32,212 bases of DNA from Bacilli bacterium (GCA_024693415.1 JAILKX010000022.1:1-32212), one strand, 5' to 3'; shown: positions 23,059 through 31,134, counted from the first letter of the stretch. Numbers and translations are program-made. Notes: generated by a model from the sequence alone, not told the origin.

Positions 23059-24201
23059 TCAGCGCTGCTTTATGCCGTTTGCGGCGTAGTAGGACTTCTT
23101 CCTGTCGTACATCATCCTCTCCGCGGATTTGATGAGCTCCAGCGTCTCTTCGCCTTTGCCTACCTCATGTCCAAAGGAAGCTATGTGGCCGTTTTCACTG
23201 AGCGCCTTCTCAAGCGCTTGGGTCTTCGCTTGGAATTTCGATTCGTCAACGGAGCGGAACACGACGATGAATTCGTCGCCGCTGATGCGGTAGGTGCCCT
23301 GGTCGGGGAATAGCTCCACCAAGATCCTGGCCACCCTTTGGATCAAGCGGTCGCCCGCGTCATGACCTTCGTTGTCATTGACCGTCTTAAGACAGTTAAT
23401 GTCGCAGAAGATGACGCCTACGCGCTCGTCTTTGTCGATGCTTTCCAAAGCTTCAACATAAGCGCGCCTATTGGCAAGGCCGGTCAGGACATCCTTTTTG
23501 GATATCTCATCGTAAAGCACGGCCCTGATTTGGGATTCCGCTATGTATCTTGCGTGGATGACGACATAAATCGTCATGAGCGCGATGGCGGTTCCGACGT
23601 AGCCAAGTTCCAAACTGGGGAAGCGCAGGGTCAATAGGCCACTGGTGATGGGGACGACGAGGTATATGCCAAGGACTAGGGCGTTCTTGACGCCAAGGGA
23701 CTTGGCTTGGGTAATGAGGAAGATCAAGAAGGCGACCGCGCTCGTCAAAGGGACGATGACAGCGTATCGAGTCCATTCGTGCGCCGTATAAACCCCATTC
23801 ACGACCGTGAAGAGGTTACCGGTTATGGTTCCGATGAGGAGCAACGTGAAGTCGGCGGCCGCCAAAACGAGGGATATGATTGGGAATTTGAAATGGAAAG
23901 ACGGGTCCTTTTCCTTGACCTCACTGTACATATAGAACGAATAGGAGACGATGACGGCGTCGATGAGGGCAAAGGCAAGGAAGGTCACAATGGTAGAGAT
24001 GATGTCCGGGATGGAGGTCCCATACATCAGGTAAGCGACCGCGTCAATGATGAGGCCGGCAAAGGTTATCCAGGCGCAGATGCGGAAGGTCTTGATCTTC
24101 TCGGAAACCTTGGAGCTCACGCGATAAGAACCGCCGATGACGAGTATCAAAAAAGCCGCGGAGACGAAATTAGCGGTAATTGTGACGGTAATCATGTCCA
24201 T
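23059..24201 (-). CDS. Membrane-bound GGDEF diguanylate cyclase
   Basis: The N-terminal half (about residues 8-220) contains around seven hydrophobic helices and forms a membrane sensor of no family I can name. A short linker leads to a GGDEF domain (about 225-378) that starts with the usual DVLTGLANRRAY segment and has the metal-binding Asp267 (FCDINCLK). The signature reads SGDEF at 307-311, an accepted variant of GGDEF, so the domain may still make cyclic di-GMP from two GTP. The product-inhibition I-site (RxxD) is absent at its usual place. No EAL or HD-GYP partner or PilZ protein lies in the window. The first ATG was used; a second is two codons later, and the AAGGAG upstream is about 17 bases away. 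The gene is monocistronic with its own terminator. Confidence 0.9.
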   Translation of the reverse strand: MDMITVTITANFVSAAFLILVIGGSYRVSSKVSEKIKTFRICAWITFAGLIIDAVAYLMYGTSIPDIISTIVTFLAFALIDAVIVSYSFYMYSEVKEKDPSFHFKFPIISLVLAAADFTLLLIGTITGNLFTVVNGVYTAHEWTRYAVIVPLTSAVAFLIFLITQAKSLGVKNALVLGIYLVVPITSGLLTLRFPSLELGYVGTAIALMTIYVVIHARYIAESQIRAVLYDEISKKDVLTGLANRRAYVEALESIDKDERVGVIFCDINCLKTVNDNEGHDAGDRLIQRVARILVELFPDQGTYRISGDEFIVVFRSVDESKFQAKTQALEKALSENGHIASFGHEVGKGEETLELIKSAERMMYDRKKSYYAANGIKQR

Positions 24202-24416
24202 ATAGAATCGGCGGCCTCTCCTTAATATTCATTGAAAATGGATATTTTTGCAAATAAAACTGTCCGTTTTCGGAAAACACGAACCTCGCAAGATGTCAGG
24301 TGTTGAAACGAAATGCCCCGTTCCTGCAACGCCGCCCGTTCAATAAGCCGAAAATCAACCATTGGGAATGCATTAAAAATATCCAATAGGCAGTAAGGCT
24401 TGGGCGTTTAGCGGGG

Positions 24417-24442
24417 GTGTACGCAAATTCGCTGAAAATCAA
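24417..24442 (+). repeat. Intergenic dispersed repeat, copy B (right half)
   Basis: GTGTACGCAAATTCGCT followed by GAAAATCAA matches bases 31246-31272 of copy C with one substitution and one missing base. The left half seen in copies A and C is not recognisable here. Confidence 0.7.
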
Positions 24443-24476
24443 ATCGGCGATTCGGTTCGCAGCATCCTTTTGATGT

Positions 24477-24515
24477 ACCGATTTTGAATCGGTTTCGATT
24501 ATATGATATCATATA
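24477..24515 (+). promoter_or_regulatory. Inverted repeat and palindromic operator upstream of the RHH/MNT gene
   Basis: ACCGATT-TTG-AATCGGT (24477-24493) is followed by the perfect palindrome TATATGATATCATATA (24500-24515), which overlaps possible -10 boxes (TATGAT or TATATC). A GAGGAA ribosome-binding site comes just after. The arrangement suggests autorepression, perhaps by the encoded ribbon-helix-helix-like N-terminus. Confidence 0.6.
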
Positions 24516-24532
24516 TCTAGAGGAAGCAAGCC

Positions 24533-24988
24533 ATGACGAATAACCAAGCGACATACATCAAAAATTACAACAAAGAGAACTATAAAATGTACCAGTTCCG
24601 CGTAAAGAAAAGCGAGAGGGGCCTAATAGAAAGGCTGGACAGCATTCAAAACAGAAACGGGTATATCGTGAATCTGCTTTTAGACAGTTTCAGTCCGCGC
24701 GTTCTGACCATTAAGCAAATCAAAGACAAGATAAGGCCGGTCATGGCTAAGCACAAAATAGAAGAGGTCTATCTTTTCGGAAGCTACGCGAGAGGGGAGG
24801 CCAACGGCGAAAGCGACGTTGATATTTATTGTTCTCACGGGGACGTCCGAACGCTCGCGAATGAGGCAGACTTTATTGAGGAGCTCCAGAGCGCCCTTAA
24901 CAAAAAAGTCGATGTTGTGACAATCGGATCACAAATGCATGACTTTTTTAGGCATCAGCTGGAAGAAGACGCGATAAAACTATGGTAG
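24533..24988 (+). CDS. RHH-like/MNT minimal nucleotidyltransferase fusion (orphan MntA-like protein)
   Basis: Residues 70-151 are a minimal nucleotidyltransferase with the motif GSYARG at 83-88, the metal-binding pair Asp95 and Asp97 (ESDVDIY) and a third acidic residue at Asp127 (KVDVVT). Such proteins serve as antitoxins that AMPylate a HEPN (HepT) toxin RNase. Residues 18-52 (YQFRVKKSERGLIERL and following helix) look like a ribbon-helix-helix DNA-binding segment, which would make this a DNA-binding MNT protein. No HEPN gene is next to it; the next gene is the opposite-strand CoADR 29 bases away. The start is supported by GAGGAA upstream. Codon use is more A/T-rich than in neighbours, a sign of possible transfer. 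Confidence 0.85.
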   Translation: MTNNQATYIKNYNKENYKMYQFRVKKSERGLIERLDSIQNRNGYIVNLLLDSFSPRVLTIKQIKDKIRPVMAKHKIEEVYLFGSYARGEANGESDVDIYCSHGDVRTLANEADFIEELQSALNKKVDVVTIGSQMHDFFRHQLEEDAIKLW

Positions 24989-25017
24989 AACCACGAGATC
25001 GAGCTTATTCTATTTCG

Positions 25018-27474
25018 TCAGATGAAGAGGTTGACGTCAGACTCTTCGGCATCTCCTAAATAAGTGCCGACGCCGCCGATTTCGACGCCATCGATAAGCT
25101 CTTCGGGGCGGATGCCCATAACATCCATGCTCATGGAGCAGGCGATGATCTTCACGCCGTTATCCATGGCTTTTTTCATCATGTCCTCAAGCGAATCGAT
25201 GTTCTTGTCCTTCATGATGCCCTTCATCATCTTCGAGCCCATGCCGCCCATATTCATTTTGGACAGCTTGAGTTTGCGGGGTCCCCTGGGCAGCATTTTG
25301 CCGAACATCTTCTCGATGAAGTTCTTCTTCGTCTTCACCTTCTCAGTCCTGCGAAGGGCGGTGAGGCCCCAGAAAGTGAAGAACATCGTGACGGGGCGGC
25401 CCATGGCTAATGCGCCATTGGCGATGACGAAGCTCGCGAGGACTTTGTCCATGTCGCCGTCAAATACGATGATGGTCTTGCCTTTCGGCCCATCCTTGAC
25501 TGCGGTATGCGGCGCGGGCTCGTCGGTTCCGCGGCGGATCGTGGCGACATATTCTCCATCGCGCTCTTCGTTTGCGAGAAGCGTGTTGCCCGTGCGTTTG
25601 CACCAAGCCACGATGTCTTTGGCAAATCCCGGATCGGAGGCCGAGACCTCAACGACTTCGCCGTCACTCATTTCCTTGATGGTTTTGAACACCTCCATGA
25701 TTGGGCCGGGGCATTGCATGCCGGAGCAATCGAGCTTTATCTTTTTGACATCATCTTCCTGTTTCATGGGCATTTCCTTTTTCTTTTCGGGCATTGGTTG
25801 TTCGGAATCTGCAGGGAAATTGACTTTATAGAACCCTACGCCTCCTGGATAGACCTCGACATTCTTGAGTCCGTTCTGCATCAGGATTCGGGCGGCGGTA
25901 TAGGCGCGGACGCCGACTGCGCAGAAGACGATGATCCTGTCTTTCTTGTTCAATTCGCCCAAGTGGTCGCGGAGGGTGCCAAGCGGGATGTTCTTGGCAT
26001 TAGGGACGCTGTAGGCAGCGACTTCCGCCTCTTCGCGGACATCGAGCAAGAATGCTTTCGGGTCAGCGACGGTCACGTCATATGGAGCAATTTTCACCAA
26101 GCCGGTGAGGATGTTCTCGGCGACGTAGCCAGCCATGTTGACCGGGTCTTTTGCGGAGGAATATGGCGGCGCATATGCCAGTTCAAGATCTTTTAAGTCG
26201 GTGACTTTGGCCCCTAACCTGATGGCAACGCCTAAGGTATCGATTCGCTTGTCGACGCCATCGCGTCCAACGATCTGCGCACCGAAGATCTTCTGGGTAT
26301 CCGGGGCGAATAGAACCTTGATGGTCAGCGGCTTGGCGCCAGGGTAATAGCCGGCATGGGAATTTTGGGTGATGATGAGCACCTCATAGTCCTTTCCTTT
26401 GACCATACCGCGCTTGATGAGGGTTTTTTCGTTTGCACCGGTAGAGGCAACGGTCAGATCGAACACCTTGGCAACGGATGAACCTTGGGTGCCGTGATAT
26501 TTAGAGTCTCTGCCGGCGAGGACGTCGGCGACGATCCTGCCTTGTTTATTGGCAGGGCCGGCGAGCGGGATCATCGTACGGCCTTCGAATATAAAATCCT
26601 CAACCTCGATGACGTCGCCCACCGCGTAGATTGAAGGATCCTCGGTGCGCATATGGTCATCGACGACGATGCCGCCGCGCTCGTTGAGCTTAAGGCCTGC
26701 CTCTTTGGCTAGGGCGCTATTTGCGCGGACGCCGATGGACAAAATAACAAGGTCGGCGGTGATGACTTTGCCGCTTTTGAGTTTGACGTCTACCTTGTCG
26801 TTTTTCTCCTCAAACGCATCCACGCCATCGCCCAAATGGAGTTCAACGCCATTGTCCTTTATGTTGGCGTGAAGAATCTGGGCCATTTCAAAATCCACGG
26901 GGGCCATGACTTGATTCAGGGCTTCGATGAGTGAAACCTTGAGGCCTGCGTGGTTCAGGTTCTCCGCCATTTCAAGGCCGATGAAACCTCCGCCGATAAC
27001 GGCGACGGACTTCACATTATCGCTTTGGACCAACGCGCGGATCTGATCAGTATCGGGGACCGTCCAAAGAGTGCGAATCTTAGCGCTATCGATTCCGGGG
27101 ATGCGCGGCCTTAGCGGGGAGGAGCCGGTGGCAATCACCAAATCGTCATATGTTTCCTCATACTCTTCTCCGGTCTCGAGCTTACGCGCGCGTACTACCT
27201 TATTATTTCTATCGATGGCGATGGCTTCGTTCTTCACCCTAACCTCGATGCGGAAACGTTCCCACATCCTTTCCGGGGTCATCAACAAAAGGGCGCCGCG
27301 GTTATGGATGACGTCGCTTACGTGATAGGGGAGGCCACAGTTGGCGTAGGAGATGTATTCTCCCCTCTCAAGGATGATGATTTCGCGGTCTGGGTCGAGA
27401 CGACGAAGACGGGCCGCGCAGCTAGCGCCTCCCGCAACGCCACCGATGATGACGGTTTTTCTTTGTTTAGCCAT
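25018..27474 (-). CDS. CoA-disulfide reductase fused to rhodanese, TusA and DsrE domains
   Basis: Multidomain redox and sulfur-handling enzyme. Residues 1-460 form a pyridine-nucleotide-disulfide oxidoreductase with the FAD loop GGVAGGASCAARLRR, a single active Cys46 (YANCGLPY, the CoADR/NADH-oxidase type) and a second dinucleotide loop GGGFIGLEMAE near 161-171. Residues 465-555 are a rhodanese domain with Cys518 (VFCAVGVRAY). Residues 577-650 are a TusA domain with Cys588 in CPGP. Residues 664-818 are a DsrE/DsrF-like domain with Cys779 (IIACSMSMD). The four parts suggest passage of sulfane sulfur from one Cys to the next, coupled to reduction of CoA persulfide or disulfide by NAD(P)H. An AAGGAGG ribosome-binding site precedes the ATG. 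The gene stands alone, divergent from the MATE gene. Confidence 0.93.
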   Translation of the reverse strand: MAKQRKTVIIGGVAGGASCAARLRRLDPDREIIILERGEYISYANCGLPYHVSDVIHNRGALLLMTPERMWERFRIEVRVKNEAIAIDRNNKVVRARKLETGEEYEETYDDLVIATGSSPLRPRIPGIDSAKIRTLWTVPDTDQIRALVQSDNVKSVAVIGGGFIGLEMAENLNHAGLKVSLIEALNQVMAPVDFEMAQILHANIKDNGVELHLGDGVDAFEEKNDKVDVKLKSGKVITADLVILSIGVRANSALAKEAGLKLNERGGIVVDDHMRTEDPSIYAVGDVIEVEDFIFEGRTMIPLAGPANKQGRIVADVLAGRDSKYHGTQGSSVAKVFDLTVASTGANEKTLIKRGMVKGKDYEVLIITQNSHAGYYPGAKPLTIKVLFAPDTQKIFGAQIVGRDGVDKRIDTLGVAIRLGAKVTDLKDLELAYAPPYSSAKDPVNMAGYVAENILTGLVKIAPYDVTVADPKAFLLDVREEAEVAAYSVPNAKNIPLGTLRDHLGELNKKDRIIVFCAVGVRAYTAARILMQNGLKNVEVYPGGVGFYKVNFPADSEQPMPEKKKEMPMKQEDDVKKIKLDCSGMQCPGPIMEVFKTIKEMSDGEVVEVSASDPGFAKDIVAWCKRTGNTLLANEERDGEYVATIRRGTDEPAPHTAVKDGPKGKTIIVFDGDMDKVLASFVIANGALAMGRPVTMFFTFWGLTALRRTEKVKTKKNFIEKMFGKMLPRGPRKLKLSKMNMGGMGSKMMKGIMKDKNIDSLEDMMKKAMDNGVKIIACSMSMDVMGIRPEELIDGVEIGGVGTYLGDAEESDVNLFI

Positions 27475-27512
27475 AAGGGCCTCCTTCGTATGGAATCCGA
27501 TTTGTTGAGATT

Positions 27513-27532
27513 ATCATAACACGATTTATCGT
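27513..27532 (-). promoter_or_regulatory. Putative CoADR promoter with palindrome
   Basis: On the minus strand a -10-like TATGAT (27518-27513) is preceded by the palindrome ACGAT-AA-ATCGT (27532-27521), a candidate operator. No good -35 is seen. Confidence 0.4.
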
Positions 27533-27573
27533 CTTCTCAGGACGAAACGCACCGCAGATTTAACCCTTTTGGG

Positions 27574-27601
27574 TTGCTTAATCGCTAAATATAGTGATAA
27601 T
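27574..27601 (+). promoter_or_regulatory. Putative promoter of the leader-peptide/MATE transcript
   Basis: TTGCTT (27574-27579) and GATAAT (27596-27601) are spaced by 16 bases. A small inverted repeat AACCC-TTTT-GGGTT (27562-27575) overlaps the -35. The implied leader RNA is about 85 bases long before the MATE start. Confidence 0.5.
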
Positions 27602-27629
27602 ACGTCTTTGCAATCATCGGAGGACTGGC

Positions 27630-27680
27630 ATGCCGTGCGCTAGGAGTCGCCCAAACTCCCCCAGTTGGATAAGATGCTAA
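27630..27680 (+). CDS. 16-codon leader ORF upstream of the MATE gene
   Basis: A GGAGG ribosome-binding site (27619-27623) lies six bases before an ATG that opens a 16-residue peptide, MPCARSRPNSPSWIRC. Its TAA stop directly abuts the AGGAGG ribosome-binding site (27681-27686) of the MATE gene, whose ATG is 12 bases past the stop. Around the end of the peptide, two alternative stems can be drawn: GGAGT with ACTCC, and CCAAACT with AGTTGG. The CUCCCCC run can also pair with the MATE ribosome-binding site. This is the layout of translational attenuators in which ribosome stalling frees the downstream start. Expression of so short an ORF cannot be proven from sequence alone. Confidence 0.6.
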   Translation: MPCARSRPNSPSWIRC

Positions 27681-27692
27681 AGGAGGGGCGTC

Positions 27693-29036
27693 ATGGCAGT
27701 CAGATTATCCGAACACTTCACATTCAAAAAGCTCTTGAAGATCACGGTTTTCCCTATCGTCATGATGGTCTTTTTGTCTTTGTATTCAATCGTCGATGGA
27801 ATCTTTGTGGCGAACTTCGCCGGGCAATCTTCTTTCGCCGCCGTCAATTTGATCTTCCCATTCATCATGATCTTAGGGTCTTTGGGTTTTATGCTCGGCA
27901 CGGGCGGCACCGCGCTGGTATCCAAGTATTTGGGGCAAGGCGAAAAGGAGAGGGCAAACAGTACTTTCTCTTTGATCGCTTATACGGCCATAACCCTTGG
28001 CGTGATTGCGTCGGTGGTCGGCTTCTTCGTCACCGAACCGGTGGTTAACGCGATGGCAAGCCTATCGTCAAATTCGACCGAGGAAATGGTAAAAGAGGCG
28101 ATCCTGTATGGCAAAATCCTCTGCGCGGCGCAGATATTCTTCATCCTTCAAAACACCTTCCAGTCGTTCTTCATGGTCGCGGAGAAGCCTAACCTTGGCT
28201 TCATTTTTACTTTATCGGCAGGGCTAGCGAATATGGCGCTCGACGCGCTATTCATCGGGGCCTTCCGCTGGGGCGTGGCCGGGGCGGCTTTGGCAACGAC
28301 CGCCGGCTACATCATTGGCGGCGTCGGCCCGATTATCTATTTCGCGGTGAAGCGGGACGGGATCATATTCCTTGGGAAAACACGAATCGTGTGGCGCGAT
28401 ATCCTCCAAACGATGTACAACGGCATGAGCGAATTCATCGGGAACATCGCGACGAGCGCCGTCTCGATCGTCTATAACGCAATCCTGCTCAAAACCTATG
28501 GCGAAAACGGCGTCTCAGCGTATGGAATCATCATGTATGTCTCGTTCGTCTTCATGGCGATCTTCATCGGCTATTCGATCGGCGTAGCGCCGGTAGTGGC
28601 CTTCAACTACGGGGCAAAGAACCACAGCGAACTCCAAAACGTGTTTCGCAAGAGCCTTATTCTCATCGGCAGCACGAGCTTGGTGATGCTCGCGTCCTGC
28701 TTCTTCGCGGCGGAGCCTTTCGCGATGATCTTCTCAAACGGCCAGCAGGAGCTATTGGATCTATCCGCGGTCGCGATGAAAATCTATTCGGTCACGTTCC
28801 TATTCGTCGGGCTATCGATCTTCACGTCTTCCTTCTTCACGGCGCTCAATAATGGCACCGTGTCCGCGGTCGTTTCATTGCTCAGAACCCTCGTGTTCCA
28901 AATCGGGGCCGTGTTCCTATTCCAAGCGATTTTCGGCGGAGTCGGCATATGGTGGGCCATCGTTTTCGGCGAGGGTGCAGCCGCGATTATCTCCGTCATA
29001 TTCCTGATCGCAAACAAAAAGAAATATCATTATTAA
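27693..29036 (+). CDS. MATE-family multidrug/Na+ antiporter
   Basis: Twelve-helix inner-membrane exporter of the MATE superfamily (MatE domain in two halves), 447 residues, which would expel organic cations or other toxic compounds in exchange for Na+ or H+. The first helices (FPIVMMVFLSLYSIVDGIFV) and the GTGGTALVSKYLGQGEKERA loop are typical of the NorM/MepA/DinF-type family. The second half repeats the pattern (SIVYNAILLKTYGENGVSAYG, GYSIGVAPVVAFNYGAKN). An AGGAGG ribosome-binding site lies six bases before the ATG. The gene is preceded by the leader ORF at 27630-27680, which suggests inducible expression. It converges with the DUF4037 gene without a clear terminator. The substrate is not predictable. 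Confidence 0.93.
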   Translation: MAVRLSEHFTFKKLLKITVFPIVMMVFLSLYSIVDGIFVANFAGQSSFAAVNLIFPFIMILGSLGFMLGTGGTALVSKYLGQGEKERANSTFSLIAYTAITLGVIASVVGFFVTEPVVNAMASLSSNSTEEMVKEAILYGKILCAAQIFFILQNTFQSFFMVAEKPNLGFIFTLSAGLANMALDALFIGAFRWGVAGAALATTAGYIIGGVGPIIYFAVKRDGIIFLGKTRIVWRDILQTMYNGMSEFIGNIATSAVSIVYNAILLKTYGENGVSAYGIIMYVSFVFMAIFIGYSIGVAPVVAFNYGAKNHSELQNVFRKSLILIGSTSLVMLASCFFAAEPFAMIFSNGQQELLDLSAVAMKIYSVTFLFVGLSIFTSSFFTALNNGTVSAVVSLLRTLVFQIGAVFLFQAIFGGVGIWWAIVFGEGAAAIISVIFLIANKKKYHY

Positions 29037-29070
29037 ATCGGTTTTTGCGGGATTTAACGGCGAATTGCGC

Positions 29071-30012
29071 TTATTTTTCTTGTAGGATTTCGTCTACGTG
29101 AATCTCGAGGTAGCGGCCCACTTTCTTGATAAGCCCCATCTCCAAAAGCGTCTGCTCAACCTCGGAAGCGATCTCCTCCGAAAGGGCGACGTTCATGTCT
29201 TTGTAGTTCTGCCTGTTGGGCAGGTATTTCGTCCCGTTCCATGTCTCAAGGCGAATCGATTCCTCGCCGAGCTCTTTGATCTTCGCGGCGAATTCGCCTT
29301 CCTCATCCAACTCGCACAGGGCGCGGTACGTCCATTTGTAGTAGGGAGGGTATTTCCTTTTCAGAAGGAAGAAGAGTTCCATCGCGGATTCGATGCCCTT
29401 GGCCTTGCAGACGGTGGCACTCACGACGTCCCCGCGCGCCATGCAGCGGGCATAGTTGGTCTGGAAGGAAGATGAGTATTTATGAAGCTGCTCGGCGATT
29501 CGATTCCGCCAAACGCGGTCAGGGTAATATTCGAGCAGAGCGTTCCTGAACGCGGTAAACGCGCCGAGGTCGTCCCTGAAGATTTCGCCATTGGTCGCGG
29601 TCTTAAGGCACGAGTGGTCCAAATCTGCCCAATCGGCGTCAGTGATTCTGCAGTTTGAGGTATCGCAGTCGATGCCAAGGATATCGGAATAGAAATCGTG
29701 GATCGTCATGACGCCCCGGCGTTCCCGAAGCCTTTTGGTCAAAAAGGAACGCTGCTCGGAATCGACGAGGTCGTCATAGGCTTTGGACAGCTCATCGCCG
29801 AAAAGAGACATATCCTCATCGGTGAGCCATAGGCAAACGCCCGTCCCGAAGTCATGGTCCCTTGAGATTTCGTCGTCGTAGCCGAAACAATCCGACCCTT
29901 CGCCGACGAGGCCGACGGCAATCCTGCTTTCATATGCCGAAAACCTGTCGCGAATCATCGGAGCGACATGTTTCTCATAAAACCGTCTATTTTTATCGAT
30001 TACGTTCGCCAT
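29071..30012 (-). CDS. DUF4037 nucleotidyltransferase-like protein
   Basis: The 313-residue protein begins with a nucleotidyltransferase-fold region: GLVGEGSDCFGYDDEISRDHDFG region at residues 34-56, where Gly39-Ser40 (the text GEGS) and Asp52-x-Asp54 (RDHDF) match the hG[GS]..DxD signature of polymerase-beta-like transferases. The remaining helical part corresponds to DUF4037 as I remember it. The biochemical role of the family is not established to my knowledge. The gene starts three bases after the stop of the TTD14-like P-loop/CYTH gene and is surely co-transcribed with it. Together they suggest a nucleotide- or RNA-end-modifying pair; this is an inference. No signal peptide or membrane helix is visible. 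Confidence 0.82.
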   Translation of the reverse strand: MANVIDKNRRFYEKHVAPMIRDRFSAYESRIAVGLVGEGSDCFGYDDEISRDHDFGTGVCLWLTDEDMSLFGDELSKAYDDLVDSEQRSFLTKRLRERRGVMTIHDFYSDILGIDCDTSNCRITDADWADLDHSCLKTATNGEIFRDDLGAFTAFRNALLEYYPDRVWRNRIAEQLHKYSSSFQTNYARCMARGDVVSATVCKAKGIESAMELFFLLKRKYPPYYKWTYRALCELDEEGEFAAKIKELGEESIRLETWNGTKYLPNRQNYKDMNVALSEEIASEVEQTLLEMGLIKKVGRYLEIHVDEILQEK

Positions 30013-30015
30013 GAA

Positions 30016-31134
30016 TCATTCCTGGCTGGCTGCGCTGTCGAACCTCGCTAGCGAAGAAACTTTATACTCGGGGTCATCGGTGACCTCTTTGATGATCTTG
30101 AGGCCTTTCGGGAAGCGAATGGCTTCATCGGGTTTGGATAACTCGATTTCGACCATCGCCTTCTTGTGCCAGAAGGGGTAGATGTCGATTTCGAAATACT
30201 GGGTGCGGTCCGCTAAGCAATACCTGTCCTTGCGGATTGACCTCCTCGTGGGGTCGGCATCCATCAGCATGGTGAGGTATTCGTCTTTGGTAAGGCGCTG
30301 CTCAAGCTCAACCCTCTCAAGCCCAGGAACGTCTTTCTTCTTGGTCTGATAATAGGAGTAGTGACCGTTTTCTCCGCGTTGGCGGATCCTGATTTCTTCG
30401 TCATGGGGTCCTTGGATATAGGTTTGGCTGATCTCGACCTTCTTGCACCCTGGTAAGGCGCGGAGCTCTTCGAGGTTCGGGAATTCAATGAGGAATTTCC
30501 GGCGGGCCTCATACGGCATCGGTGCACCTAAGAATCCGGCGATTTCGGATACGAGATGCCTCATCTTGTTATCGAAATCGACCGCGTTGTCGATGATTCT
30601 CATGTGGGGGTGGCCCGTCCAAGCGGCGATCAGTTTATCGTCTAAAGCCGCGGCCTCTTCGACGGTTTCTTTCCTGGCTGCGTTATTGTCGCGGGTATAG
30701 AACTCTTCGGCGCCTTTGGCGGCGGTAACCAAATGGAACACCGCGTCATAGGAATCGCGCAGCTCGACTTCGTTGGCCCCAATCGATTCGAGGACCTCAT
30801 CGAATTCCTGCTGGTTCATGTAGGCTTTGTTGTCGAGCGCGCCGCGGTCGCAGACGATCAGGATCTTATGCGCGTCCATATGCTCGGCCGCGTATTGGAA
30901 GATCCTTTCCTTTTCGGCCTGCAGCCTCATTTGGCACTTCTGATAATCAACATTATGGGACGTGGTCCAAGGGGCGACGCCTCCGGTGATTAATTCCGTC
31001 GCGGTCTCGGGAACGAAAAGCACGCGATATCCGCGCTCGGTGAAAGCGTTCTGTATCCAGCTCATGCCGGTTGTTTTGCCTGCGCAAGGTCCTCCGGTGA
31101 TAACGATTTTGACGATCTTCTTTTTCTTTTCCAT
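30016..31134 (-). CDS. P-loop NTPase fused to a CYTH domain (TTD14-like)
   Basis: Residues 1-205 form a P-loop kinase-like NTPase with Walker A GGPCAGKTT at 14-22, a Walker-B-like segment ILIVCDRG at 91-98 and an adenylate-kinase-like lid region. Residues 209-365 form a CYTH (triphosphate tunnel) domain with RRKFLIEF at 211-218, the basic pair set RIRQRG at 249-254, KKK at 265-267, FEID at 314-317 and VEIEL at 328-332; the canonical first ExExK Glu pair is altered. This order and the opening KIVITGGPCAGKTT closely recall the animal protein TTD14, a GTP-binding NTPase/CYTH fusion. The first ATG has an AAGG upstream. It leads an operon with the DUF4037 gene. The substrate is unknown; a triphosphorylated nucleotide or RNA end is plausible. 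Confidence 0.85.
   Translation of the reverse strand: MEKKKKIVKIVITGGPCAGKTTGMSWIQNAFTERGYRVLFVPETATELITGGVAPWTTSHNVDYQKCQMRLQAEKERIFQYAAEHMDAHKILIVCDRGALDNKAYMNQQEFDEVLESIGANEVELRDSYDAVFHLVTAAKGAEEFYTRDNNAARKETVEEAAALDDKLIAAWTGHPHMRIIDNAVDFDNKMRHLVSEIAGFLGAPMPYEARRKFLIEFPNLEELRALPGCKKVEISQTYIQGPHDEEIRIRQRGENGHYSYYQTKKKDVPGLERVELEQRLTKDEYLTMLMDADPTRRSIRKDRYCLADRTQYFEIDIYPFWHKKAMVEIELSKPDEAIRFPKGLKIIKEVTDDPEYKVSSLARFDSAASQE

Larger units (their letters stand above)
24202..24532. other. Intergenic region of 331 bases upstream of the RHH/MNT gene
   Basis: No gene is seen. The region is AT-richer than its surroundings. It holds a CGAAAATCAACC fragment (24349-24360), copy B of the intergenic repeat (24417-24442), an inverted repeat ACCGATT-TTG-AATCGGT (24477-24493) and a 16-base palindrome (24500-24515). 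Confidence 0.6.

Noticed and set aside
27665..28048. A 127-codon frame at the MATE start
   Set aside because: It begins at a non-ATG codon before the MATE start, in another frame of the MATE coding region, and its product is Arg/His/Phe-rich without motifs.
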